This document shows positions 7,852 to 14,731 of a DNA stretch of 32,198 nt, piece by piece; the stretch's first letter is position 1; every line of letters starts with the position of its first letter. Location: contig JBFHVA010000010.1 in assembly GCA_041589735.1 (NCBI GenBank), positions 1 through 32,198 of the forward strand, read 5' to 3'. Source of the stretch: CAMYJH01 sp041589735 (lineage in GTDB: Bacteria > Pseudomonadota > Gammaproteobacteria > HK1). Position numbers and translations under genes: made by a program. The notes under the pieces are model-generated. The model was not told where the DNA came from and ran no database searches. It saw nothing but the letters and a program-made list of their open reading frames with translations.

Positions 7852-9393
7852 ATGCGGGCACCTCAAAGCCAGTCTTCAGCAGACGTATCGGCGGACAAGC
7901 GGGCAGACCCTGCGGCAACCGCAAGCCCGCTGCGGCAATCCCCGGGGCTGTTGACCGTGGTGCTGGACGACCAGGCACGCATCGTGTCCTTCAATAAGGC
8001 CTTCACACGTTTCGTCGGCAAGAATCCTGAAGCGCTCCGCGACGCTGGATTCACGACCCTCGTCGTTCCCGAGGAGGAGCGAGACGCGTTCGAGGAGGGC
8101 CTTAGAGCGGCGGGTGAAGGATCCGACAGCGGCCCGCGCATCAACGCCTGGCTCAGCGCCGCTGGCGAGCGCCACCCGGTGGAGTGGTGGTTGGGCTGTC
8201 TGGACTCGGAGTCCGCGACCCGCTCCCGATTCGCTGTCACCGCCATCGATCTGTCCTCAAACCAGGAAGCGTGGGACAGGCTGGTGGAAAAAGAAGCCAG
8301 GCTTCAGTCGATACTGGATACCGCAGTAGACGGCATCGTCACTATCAGCGAGAAAGGGATCATCGAGTCGCTGAATCTCGCCACCGAGCGTATTTTCGGA
8401 TACTCGTCAAAAGAACTCATAGGTCAGAACGTCAAGATTCTGATGCCGCCACCGTATCTGAATCAGCACGACGCTTATCTTTCCAATTACCTGTCCAGCG
8501 GAGAGAGAAAGATCATAGGTATAGGCCGGGAAGTCGAGGGCCGGCGCAAGGATGGTTCCACCTTTCCGCTTGATCTTGCGGTGAGCGAATTTCGCGTGGC
8601 GGGCCAACGCCGTTTCATGGGGCTCATGCGCGACATCTCCGAACGCAAGCTCGCCGAGCAGGAGGCCCGTCGGCACCTGGACGAGCTGGCCCACGCCTCC
8701 CGCCTTTCTGCTCTCGGCGAAATGGCGACCGGAATCGCTCACGAGGTGAATCAACCGCTGGCCGCCATCGTCAGCTACGCGCAGGCGTGTCTTAACCTGC
8801 TCAATTCGAAGAGCGCGGACAGGACATTGGTAAAGGATGCGCTCACTCAAATCACGGCGCAGGGGCGCCGGGCGGGCGAAATCGTCCATCATTTACGGCA
8901 GCTGGTTCGAAAAGACCAAACCGCACGGACGGATATGAATCTCAACCGATCTGTGCTCGCAGTTCTGAACCTTTTTGCAAGCGAGCTCAAGTCGAGCGGG
9001 GTGACGGTGTCCCTGGAGCTCGCCGATGGGCTTCCCAAGGTCAGGGCGGACCGGGTTCAGATCGAGCAGGTGCTTTTGAATCTGATACGCAACGCGCTCG
9101 ACGTGCTGTCGACACCGTCCGCCACATCGAGGCAGATGTTCATCTCCTCCCGTTTCTCGGGCGAAAAGGGAGTGGAGATCTGCGTAACGGATACCGGCCC
9201 CGGGCTCGGGGGCGAAGTTCCGGAACGCCTGTTTGAAACCTTTTACACCACCAAGCCCAGCGGACTCGGAGTCGGCTTGTCCATCAGTCGATCCATCATC
9301 GAGTCCCACGGCGGACGCCTGTGGGCCAGGGAAAATCGCGGCGGCGGCTTGAGCGTTCACTTCACGCTGCCCGGGCGGCAGAGCGATGAATAG
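7852..9393 (+). CDS. fixL: FixL-type oxygen-sensing histidine kinase with heme PAS domain
   Basis: 513 aa, no membrane segment. An N-terminal PAS (about 30-135) lacks a heme His. The second PAS (about 147-268) aligns with FixL heme-PAS: H206 in NQHDAYLSNY corresponds to the proximal heme ligand H200 of Bradyrhizobium FixL, and R226 in GIGREVEG to R220, which governs the response to bound O2. N212 and K220 replace R206 and H214 of that protein (recalled from memory). A HisKA domain has phospho-acceptor H297 (GIAHEVNQPL). The ATPase domain has LLNLIRNA (N413), DTGPG (447-451) and GLGVGL (471-476). FixL is active when deoxygenated and phosphorylates FixJ, whose gene overlaps this one by 8 bp. 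Confidence 0.93.
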   Translation: MRAPQSQSSADVSADKRADPAATASPLRQSPGLLTVVLDDQARIVSFNKAFTRFVGKNPEALRDAGFTTLVVPEEERDAFEEGLRAAGEGSDSGPRINAWLSAAGERHPVEWWLGCLDSESATRSRFAVTAIDLSSNQEAWDRLVEKEARLQSILDTAVDGIVTISEKGIIESLNLATERIFGYSSKELIGQNVKILMPPPYLNQHDAYLSNYLSSGERKIIGIGREVEGRRKDGSTFPLDLAVSEFRVAGQRRFMGLMRDISERKLAEQEARRHLDELAHASRLSALGEMATGIAHEVNQPLAAIVSYAQACLNLLNSKSADRTLVKDALTQITAQGRRAGEIVHHLRQLVRKDQTARTDMNLNRSVLAVLNLFASELKSSGVTVSLELADGLPKVRADRVQIEQVLLNLIRNALDVLSTPSATSRQMFISSRFSGEKGVEICVTDTGPGLGGEVPERLFETFYTTKPSGLGVGLSISRSIIESHGGRLWARENRGGGLSVHFTLPGRQSDE

Positions 9394-9994
9394 CGATGCC
9401 ACCGTCTATGTGGTCGACGACGACGAGGCCATACGGCACAGTCTCAAGCTGCTAATCGGGGCCGTAGGATTGAAGGTGCGCGTGTTCCCGGACGCCGCTT
9501 CCTTTCTCGACACATTCGACCCGGCGCTTCGAGGATGCATCGTGGCGGATCTGAGCATGCCGGGTATGAACGGACTGGATATGCAGGAACGCTTGAACGC
9601 TCTGAACTGCAGTATGCCAATCATATTCTTGAGTGGACACGGAGACGTCCCAGCCGCCGTTCGCGCGCTCCAAAAGGGGGCCGTGGATTTCCTGGAAAAG
9701 CCGTTCAACCCAAAGCTCTTGTTGGAAAGAATCGAGCAGGCAATAGAGACAGACTCGGAGCTCAGCGCCGCAGCGCAGAAGTCGGCCGAGATCGAGGCCC
9801 GGATTAGCCAGCTTACGGCTCGGGAGCGGGAAATTATGAGCCTTGTTGCGGACGGCAAGTCATCCAAAGTCATCGCCCTGGATCTCGGTATCAGCGAGCG
9901 GACCGTCGAGCTGCACCGTTCCCGGATGATGAAGAAAATGGCGGCCCGCTCGGTTGCCGATTTGGTGCGCATGATTTCCGACACTAGTATCTGA
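9386..9994 (+). CDS. fixJ: FixJ-type response regulator (REC + LuxR-type HTH)
   Basis: 202 aa, starting inside the end of fixL (8-bp overlap), which implies coupled translation. The receiver domain carries the acidic pocket DDDE (11-14), phosphorylation site D55 (CIVADLSMPGMNG) and the conserved Lys in FLEKPF. The C-terminal DNA-binding domain begins LTAREREIMSLVADGKSSKVIALDLGIS and ends TVELHRSRMMKKM, the standard FixJ form. The phosphorylated protein would dimerise and activate fixK/fnr-class promoters. A strong FixJ-box palindrome lies upstream of the fnr gene 0.6 kb downstream. Confidence 0.93.
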   Translation: MNSDATVYVVDDDEAIRHSLKLLIGAVGLKVRVFPDAASFLDTFDPALRGCIVADLSMPGMNGLDMQERLNALNCSMPIIFLSGHGDVPAAVRALQKGAVDFLEKPFNPKLLLERIEQAIETDSELSAAAQKSAEIEARISQLTAREREIMSLVADGKSSKVIALDLGISERTVELHRSRMMKKMAARSVADLVRMISDTSI

Positions 9995-10030
9995 GTCTGT
10001 TCCCCCGCGCTTTCCGGCCGTGTCGGTTCC

Positions 10031-10044
10031 TTGATCGGCGTCAA
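10031..10044 (+). promoter_or_regulatory. FNR/FixK-type box upstream of the lone receiver gene
   Basis: TTGATCGGCGTCAA matches the FNR operator except for one base. It lies 80 bp before the 10124 ATG. The nearest good -10-like hexamer (TATACT, 10077-10082) is about ten bases further downstream than the class II optimum, so the mode of action is unclear. Confidence 0.6.
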
Positions 10045-10068
10045 CGTTTCTAACCGCCAGTAGGCGTC

Positions 10069-10088
10069 CAATTCAATATACTGAATTG
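10069..10088. promoter_or_regulatory. Inverted repeat overlapping the likely -10 of the receiver gene
   Basis: CAATTCA-N6-TGAATTG is a perfect 7-bp inverted repeat with a 6-bp centre. It covers a TATACT hexamer (10077-10082) that could be the -10 of the receiver gene. Its placement suggests an operator for a repressor; the protein is unknown. Confidence 0.45.
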
Positions 10089-10123
10089 CGTTAAGCACCA
10101 ACCGGTGTCGTATTCGAACTAAT

Positions 10124-10549
10124 ATGTCTTCGTCTAATCGTATTCCGATCATATTCATCGTCGATGACGACGACGCGGTACGGTCCGCCGTAAGTCTGCT
10201 GGTGCAATCCTGTGGCTGGAAACCCCTCGCCTGCGCCAGCGGCGGAGACTTCTTTGCCGCCCTCGCCTCGGCTTGGCCCGCCTGCATCGTGGTCGATCTT
10301 CAGCTGCCGGATATGGATGGCTCCATGCTGCAGCGTGAAATTTCCCGCCTGCGTATGAACCTTCCGGTGATCGTGATAACCGCCTACGAAGACCATCCCA
10401 GAACACTGACGGCCGTCATCGACGGCGCCAAGGCCGTAATCGCAAAACCCTTCCGCGGAGACGAACTGATAGCCGCGATCGCCCGGCTCGTCGACCCGCC
10501 TCCAAAGAGTCCCTTCACCTCTGATTCGATGCTTCCAGTCTGTACGTAG
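10124..10549 (+). CDS. Single-domain response regulator of the FixJ receiver class
   Basis: 141 aa, essentially only a REC domain: acidic pocket DDDD (14-17), phosphorylation site D58 (CIVVDLQLPDMDG), T86 and K108 (IAKPF). The last 20 or so residues are a Pro/Ser tail without a DNA-binding domain. Receivers of this kind next to FixLJ can act as a phosphate sink or feedback element (rhizobial FixT, though not a receiver, plays such a role). No Shine-Dalgarno is visible before the ATG. The gene sits behind an FNR-type box and the last two codons plus stop fall inside the FixJ-box palindrome at 10541-10560. Confidence 0.88.
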   Translation: MSSSNRIPIIFIVDDDDAVRSAVSLLVQSCGWKPLACASGGDFFAALASAWPACIVVDLQLPDMDGSMLQREISRLRMNLPVIVITAYEDHPRTLTAVIDGAKAVIAKPFRGDELIAAIARLVDPPPKSPFTSDSMLPVCT

Positions 10550-10560
10550 ATCTACGTACA
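10541..10560. promoter_or_regulatory. Perfect 20-bp palindrome: paired FixJ boxes upstream of fnr
   Basis: TGTACGTAGATCTACGTACA is its own reverse complement. Each half contains GTACGTAG, an exact match to the in-vitro-selected class I FixJ site GTAMGTAG (recalled from the literature). It overlaps the stop codon of the receiver gene and lies about 175 bp before the fnr start. No loop or T-tract is present, which argues for a protein-binding site rather than a terminator. Confidence 0.7.
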
Positions 10561-10582
10561 CCAGCTTGCGTCGGCCCCTCGG

Positions 10583-10602
10583 ACTACGTGGTACCTCGTA
10601 GT
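10583..10602. promoter_or_regulatory. Second near-palindrome with CGTAG half-sites
   Basis: ACTACGTGGTACCTCGTAGT pairs in nine of ten positions. Its CTACG/CGTAG arms resemble the FixJ box halves, in the opposite arrangement to the 10541 palindrome. It is probably an auxiliary FixJ site. Confidence 0.4.
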
Positions 10603-10625
10603 TTCCCTTCTGTCCGCCTGTAAAA

Positions 10626-10633
10626 GTACGTGG
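10626..10633 (+). promoter_or_regulatory. Promoter-proximal FixJ-like box of fnr
   Basis: GTACGTGG matches GTAMGTAG in seven of eight positions. It lies about 35 bp upstream of a -10-like hexamer (CATAAA, 10664-10669). That places it near -45 of the inferred start, within the -69 to -44 zone bound by FixJ at rhizobial fixK promoters. Confidence 0.5.
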
Positions 10634-10736
10634 ATCCGCGAATTATTTTCTTCCTGCGCAAGGCATAAAAAGTTAACCAGACAGCCAGCGAAACCACAGC
10701 AGAGCTGCCATCGGTTCGAGAATGAGGGGGCATATC

Positions 10737-11567
10737 ATGAGGAACTCGAGCAACGTCATCACACTCAAAGATCGTCAACAGAGCTGTCAGTCATGTCGCT
10801 TCCAGCGTGACTGCCTGGCAAAAGCAGACTCCTCCGAGCGGCGAAAGGGCAGTCAATCTGCTGCGGTTTCCGGTTGCGTGGTCCGGCGCGGCGCGCATAT
10901 TTTTCGCATGGGCGACCCGTTTGACGCCGTCTACATGGTGCGATCGGGAGCCGTGAAAACCTACTGGCTCGCCGCCGACGGCGACCAGCAGGTGACCGGC
11001 TTTTATCTTCCCGGCGAGGTATTCGGACTCTGCTCTGTCTCTTCCGACAGCTATGTCAACAGCGCCGTTGCGCTGGACACGTCGGGTATCTGCACCCTCC
11101 CCTATGCTCACCTCCAGCGCCTGTGCCTGTCTTCTGAAGAGACCTTGGCAAGACTCATGGGGCGCTTGAGCAGCCGGATTCGTGAGAGTGAGGAAGCCTT
11201 CATCGTGCTCGGGCACAAATCGGCAGACGAGCGCATGGCCTGGTTCCTGATGGACCTCTCGCGAAGACAGGCGAGGCTTGGCCTGTGTGCCAGCGAGATC
11301 AATTTACCCATGACGCGCACGGACATCGGCAGCTACCTGATGCTCGCCGTGGAGACCGTCAGCCGGGTGCTGACGAGACTGCAAGCCAAGCGACTGATCG
11401 AAGTACGGAGAAATCAGGTGCTTATCAAGTCACCCGAGCGGCTTAACAACCTGGCCGAGTCTACAGCCGGCGGCGCCGGACCGGCGATTCAAGTGAAGCG
11501 CCTTGCGTCGCCGTATTGGGGAGATTGCCGCGATCTGACCTCCGACCTGCGCCCGCGCACGCATTGA
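10737..11567 (+). CDS. fnr: FNR/ANR/FixK-type regulator with Fe-S cysteines
   Basis: 276 aa from the ATG at 10737, which has GAGGGGG seven bases upstream; the in-frame ATG at 10722 has no such site. The N-terminal CQSCRFQRDC (C17, C20, C26) and C119 correspond to the four 4Fe-4S ligands of FNR, so the protein should itself sense oxygen, unlike most rhizobial FixK proteins. A cNMP-type beta-roll domain is followed by a Crp-type HTH whose recognition helix ETVSRVLTRLQ has E206, S209 and R210, the residues that read TTGAT-N4-ATCAA. Upstream are FixJ-type boxes. The C-terminal tail (about 235-276) is longer than in E. coli FNR. It is the best candidate for binding the operator copies across the window. 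Confidence 0.94.
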   Translation: MRNSSNVITLKDRQQSCQSCRFQRDCLAKADSSERRKGSQSAAVSGCVVRRGAHIFRMGDPFDAVYMVRSGAVKTYWLAADGDQQVTGFYLPGEVFGLCSVSSDSYVNSAVALDTSGICTLPYAHLQRLCLSSEETLARLMGRLSSRIRESEEAFIVLGHKSADERMAWFLMDLSRRQARLGLCASEINLPMTRTDIGSYLMLAVETVSRVLTRLQAKRLIEVRRNQVLIKSPERLNNLAESTAGGAGPAIQVKRLASPYWGDCRDLTSDLRPRTH

Positions 11568-11571
11568 TCCA

Positions 11572-11613
11572 TTGATCTGACTCAATATCGATGCCACTGG
11601 GAACGCGTATAGG
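11572..11613 (+). promoter_or_regulatory. Class II FNR-type promoter of the usp1-usp2 unit
   Basis: TTGATCTGACTCAA (11572-11585) is followed by TATAGG (11608-11613) exactly where a class II promoter needs its -10 when the box is centred at -41.5; the inferred transcription start is about 11620. The 14 bases are the exact reverse complement of the cco/kor box at 4626-4639. Confidence 0.75.
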
Positions 11614-11654
11614 TGCATATGTGCTTGAAGACCACCGGCTGAATGGAGACCGAG

Positions 11655-12182
11655 GTGCTCGAACGAATTGTTGCCGCTCTCGACGGCTCTGAAAACGCCC
11701 GCCGGGCGGTGGACGCTGCCAGCGGGCTCACGAAAGACCGGGACGCGAATCTTTACTTAGTACATGTCGTTGGCTCCGGCCCGATCCCGCCTGCCCTTGC
11801 TCACATGGCCGAGGTTGAGCACATGACGGAGGCTAGTAAAGCGTCGAGTCCTCAGAACGTCGCCAATGTTTTTGGAAATCTCGCTACGGCCGAAAGAACG
11901 GCTACTTCTTCTGTGGTAGCCCATGAGATTCATCGGGCACTTGGAGAAAGGCTGCTGAAAGAGGCAGCGGCTACGGCTCGCGAAGCTGGCGCTCAATCCG
12001 TTGAGGTCATGCTTTGCGAGGGTAATCCTGCCAAGGCCATTGTGGACGTGGCAAAAAAGGTTGACGCCGACTTGATCGTTCTGGGAACTCGGGGACTTTC
12101 AGATTTGAAGGGGCTTTTGCTGGGAAGCGTTTCTCACAGGGTAATACAGCTATCGCACTGCTCCTGCATGGTGGTGAAATAA
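11655..12182 (+). CDS. Universal stress protein (single Usp domain)
   Basis: 175 aa from a GTG at 11655 (VLERIVAALDGSENA), which has GGAG six bases upstream. An in-frame ATG at 11643 lacks a ribosome-binding site. The Usp fold shows the N-terminal ALDGS strand-loop, an insertion with Ser/Thr-rich sequence in the middle, and the ATP-binding signature GTRGLSDLKGLLLGS (G-x2-G-x9-G-S). Usps of this class help survival in growth arrest and oxygen limitation, often by nucleotide-dependent regulation of partners. A tandem-domain Usp follows 39 bp downstream, and an FNR-type promoter precedes this gene. Confidence 0.9.
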   Translation: MLERIVAALDGSENARRAVDAASGLTKDRDANLYLVHVVGSGPIPPALAHMAEVEHMTEASKASSPQNVANVFGNLATAERTATSSVVAHEIHRALGERLLKEAAATAREAGAQSVEVMLCEGNPAKAIVDVAKKVDADLIVLGTRGLSDLKGLLLGSVSHRVIQLSHCSCMVVK

Positions 12183-12221
12183 AACGGCGTATTCAAGGCG
12201 AACAAGGTTCAGGGTAAATTC

Positions 12222-13052
12222 ATGCAATTTCGCGATATTCTACTGTGCGTAGAGCCGGTCCGACCCGGTTCTGTGCTAATCGAAAATGCCGTGCGATTTG
12301 CTAAAAAGCGCGAAGCAAATCTTACTGGCCTCTACCCGCTTGAGTTTCCTGAGTTTCCAGGATACGTAGCAGCACAGCTTCCCAAGGAAGTCATCGACAA
12401 GAACCGTAGTTATTTTATGGAGCACGCGAACGAGGCCGAAGCGGCTTTTAGAGAAGCGTGCACCTCTGCGGGAATTCACTGGGACTGGCACTGCGTAGAA
12501 GGCGAGCGCGCGCAAACGGTGATTGAAAAAGGCCGCCTCTCCGATCTCGTTCTCCTTGCCGGCGCCCAAGACGATGGTGAATCAGCAACAGGGGAGAGCT
12601 CCGGCCGAATCATGCTGGAATGCGGCCGGCCTGTGCTTCTGCTCCCATCAACGCCAATACCTGAAGACACCGGGTCTCGAGTGTTGGTCGCCTGGAACGG
12701 GCGACGTGAAGCCGTTCGCGCCGTCCACGACGCCTTGTCGCTTTTAGAAAGCGCCAATTGGGTAAAGATCCTGATGGTGAATCCGGACAAGAACGCGCCT
12801 GATTACGAAGATCTACCCGGCAGCGAGCTCTGCCGACACCTGGCGCGTCACGGCGTCAACGCGGAGGCCAAGGAAGTGGCGGCCCGCGGTAAGTCTGATG
12901 GCGCAACGCTGCTGGCGATGGCGAAGGAAGAAAATGCGGACCTGATTGTAATGGGCGCGTACGGCCATTCTCGGTGGCGAGAGCTTGTAATCGGTGGAGT
13001 GACGGACTACGTGCTGCGCCACGCAACTTTGCCGGTCTTCTTATCCCATTAG
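12222..13052 (+). CDS. Universal stress protein with two Usp domains
   Basis: 276 aa: an N-terminal degenerate Usp domain (about 1-140) and a C-terminal one (about 148-276) beginning VLVAWNGRREAVRAVHDAL and ending in GAYGHSRWRELVIGGVT. In that last motif the final Ser/Thr of the ATP-binding consensus is displaced (G-G-V-T), so nucleotide binding is uncertain. Tandem Usps of the GAYGHSR type are widespread in proteobacteria. The gene follows usp1 in the same direction with no promoter in between, so it is probably read from the FNR-type promoter at 11572. It is related in layout to the Usp at 16729-17562. Confidence 0.9.
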   Translation: MQFRDILLCVEPVRPGSVLIENAVRFAKKREANLTGLYPLEFPEFPGYVAAQLPKEVIDKNRSYFMEHANEAEAAFREACTSAGIHWDWHCVEGERAQTVIEKGRLSDLVLLAGAQDDGESATGESSGRIMLECGRPVLLLPSTPIPEDTGSRVLVAWNGRREAVRAVHDALSLLESANWVKILMVNPDKNAPDYEDLPGSELCRHLARHGVNAEAKEVAARGKSDGATLLAMAKEENADLIVMGAYGHSRWRELVIGGVTDYVLRHATLPVFLSH

Positions 13053-13094
13053 CCGTCCGGGGACAGCGAGACCTGGAATCTATAGACATCAGGC

Positions 13095-14552
13095 CTAAAA
13101 CATTTCCACGCCCAGCTCGGAACGGATGCGCGAGCGGATGCGACGGACCGCTTGAAATGTATCCACCAGCATATCCCTGTCCCGACGGGTCAGGGACTCC
13201 AGCGACACGTGATTCCCGAGCGGACGATCCGACTCGAAGTCGGATAGCTGTTGCCTAAGCGCCAGACGCGTGATCAGTTTGAACCCGCCGCTCAAGTAAT
13301 CCGCCTCGTCCGTATCTAGCGCGCCACGCTGGCAAAGCGCGCGGATCCGATCCAGCGTGGAAAGCGCCGACACGCGCTCCTTGAGGGAGAGAATGCGCAC
13401 CGCGCCCACCAGAGGCAGCGTACCGGTGAGCTTCAAATTGATTTTTCCCTGCCCAGGTCCCTTGACCGGGTCCGTTTTTAGCCGCCCGAAAAGACCGAGT
13501 GCGGGACCGTGAACCTCGTCCAGCTTATACATCTCCCGCAGGAAAAATTGGTTCGGCGCAAGCCGCGTGATGTGGTCTCTGAGCTGCTTCGACATTTCTC
13601 CTTCTCCGTAGACACAGCGGAAATCGAAGAAAATGTCGCAAAGCCTGAGTACGAGGCCGCTGCTCTTTCCCAGCCACAAGCCCACCTGCGCGCACCATTC
13701 GCTGATCCGCTTGCGCCAGATCGGATTTGTCGCCATCACAAAACCTTTGCAGCGCGGAAATCCGACGGTTTCAATCGCGGCCACCAGCCGCTCGGAGAAC
13801 TGTATGAACCAGCCGTCAATGGAGTTATGGTCGCTATCCGGATAGTCACCGATTATCAATCCGTTGTCCTGGTCCGGGTGCAGAGAGCTTTCCCATCGCC
13901 CACCGGATCCCATGACGATGAACTCAAATGGCGCGGGCGGCTCACCCAATCCTTTCTCTTGCTCCTTTTTCAATAACAGTTCCACCACCCGGCGGTGCAG
14001 ATCGGCATTGATTTCGGAAATCAGGGCGAGAATGTCAGGTGCCGGAACCGCATCCTCCAGCAGCTCCCGCGCCAAAAGCGCCTGGGCGGCCTTGGTCTGG
14101 CGCATCCCTTCGAGGCTGCCCTCGTGTGTCAGGCGGTCAACCTGATCGACGGTCTGGGCCGCGGCGATTGACAGCGCCGCTGCAAGCTCGATTATGCCCA
14201 CCGGCGCGCCGGAGGCGTCGAGCACAGGCAGGTGCTTAAGCCCCAGATGTCGCATCTTTCCAATCGCGAGATAGAGAAACTCGTGCTCCCGGATGACGCT
14301 CACCGGCGAGCTCATCGCTTTGGTGACCGGGACCCTTCCGCCCAGCTGAAAGGTTATTCTTCGCACAACATCCTGCTCGGTAACGATGCCCAGAATCCGT
14401 CCGTCCTGGGCCACGACGAGCGCGTGCGATGCCCGCCCCCTGGTCATTTCGTGGATGGCTTCGGCGCACGAGGTCTCCGGCCGGACCGAGAGCACCGGGC
14501 GGGTGACGTGGCCGCTCACGCGTTCAACGAATCCGGATAGTCGAAGCAGCAT
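13095..14552 (-). CDS. CBS-domain / DUF294 putative nucleotidyltransferase
   Basis: 485 aa from the ATG at 14552 (MLLRLSGFVERVSG). An in-frame TTG at 14561 adds three residues and is less likely. Two CBS domains (about 15-70 and 75-135; ILGIVTEQDVVRR and VGIIELAAAL mark their ends) are followed by a GlnD-like nucleotidyltransferase domain with GSGGRWESSLHPDQDN (215-230; acidic D227 and D229) and a C-terminal DUF294 helical domain (about 335-485). The CBS pair probably binds adenine nucleotides and controls the transferase; the target is unknown. The gene converges with usp2 and diverges from the kinase-fusion gene, with FNR-type boxes in the gap. Confidence 0.9.
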   Translation of the reverse strand: MLLRLSGFVERVSGHVTRPVLSVRPETSCAEAIHEMTRGRASHALVVAQDGRILGIVTEQDVVRRITFQLGGRVPVTKAMSSPVSVIREHEFLYLAIGKMRHLGLKHLPVLDASGAPVGIIELAAALSIAAAQTVDQVDRLTHEGSLEGMRQTKAAQALLARELLEDAVPAPDILALISEINADLHRRVVELLLKKEQEKGLGEPPAPFEFIVMGSGGRWESSLHPDQDNGLIIGDYPDSDHNSIDGWFIQFSERLVAAIETVGFPRCKGFVMATNPIWRKRISEWCAQVGLWLGKSSGLVLRLCDIFFDFRCVYGEGEMSKQLRDHITRLAPNQFFLREMYKLDEVHGPALGLFGRLKTDPVKGPGQGKINLKLTGTLPLVGAVRILSLKERVSALSTLDRIRALCQRGALDTDEADYLSGGFKLITRLALRQQLSDFESDRPLGNHVSLESLTRRDRDMLVDTFQAVRRIRSRIRSELGVEMF

Positions 14553-14609
14553 CGGTACCAAACCCTGGGCTTAATGAGATTGAGACTAATTATCGCCGCG
14601 GACACATGC

Positions 14610-14623
14610 CTGATCGAGATCAC
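14610..14623. promoter_or_regulatory. Weak FNR-type box in the DUF294/kinase-fusion gap
   Basis: CTGATCGAGATCAC keeps the TGAT-N4-ATCA core but has both outer bases wrong. It lies 50 bp (centre to centre) from the perfect box at 14660 and 58 bp before the minus-strand DUF294 gene, so it may serve that gene. Confidence 0.4.
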
Positions 14624-14659
14624 TCTCCCTTCAACTGCGCGGGCCGTCGCCGGCCGAGC

Positions 14660-14700
14660 TTGATCGGGATCAAATCATCCCAAATTCGCGTGGATAACAT
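14660..14700 (+). promoter_or_regulatory. Perfect FNR-type box and class II promoter of the kinase-fusion gene
   Basis: TTGATCGGGATCAA (14660-14673) matches the consensus at all ten fixed positions. TAACAT (14695-14700) is one base from the class II -10 position, giving a start near 14707. This places in-frame ATG codons at 14606 and 14699 upstream of or inside the promoter and supports translation from 14732. Confidence 0.75.
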
Positions 14701-14731
14701 GCACAGGGACGAAGACGGGACGAAAGAGCAG

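Noticed and set aside
10541..10560. Intrinsic terminator of the receiver gene
   Set aside because: A loop-less perfect palindrome without a T-tract is a poor terminator and matches the FixJ site exactly.
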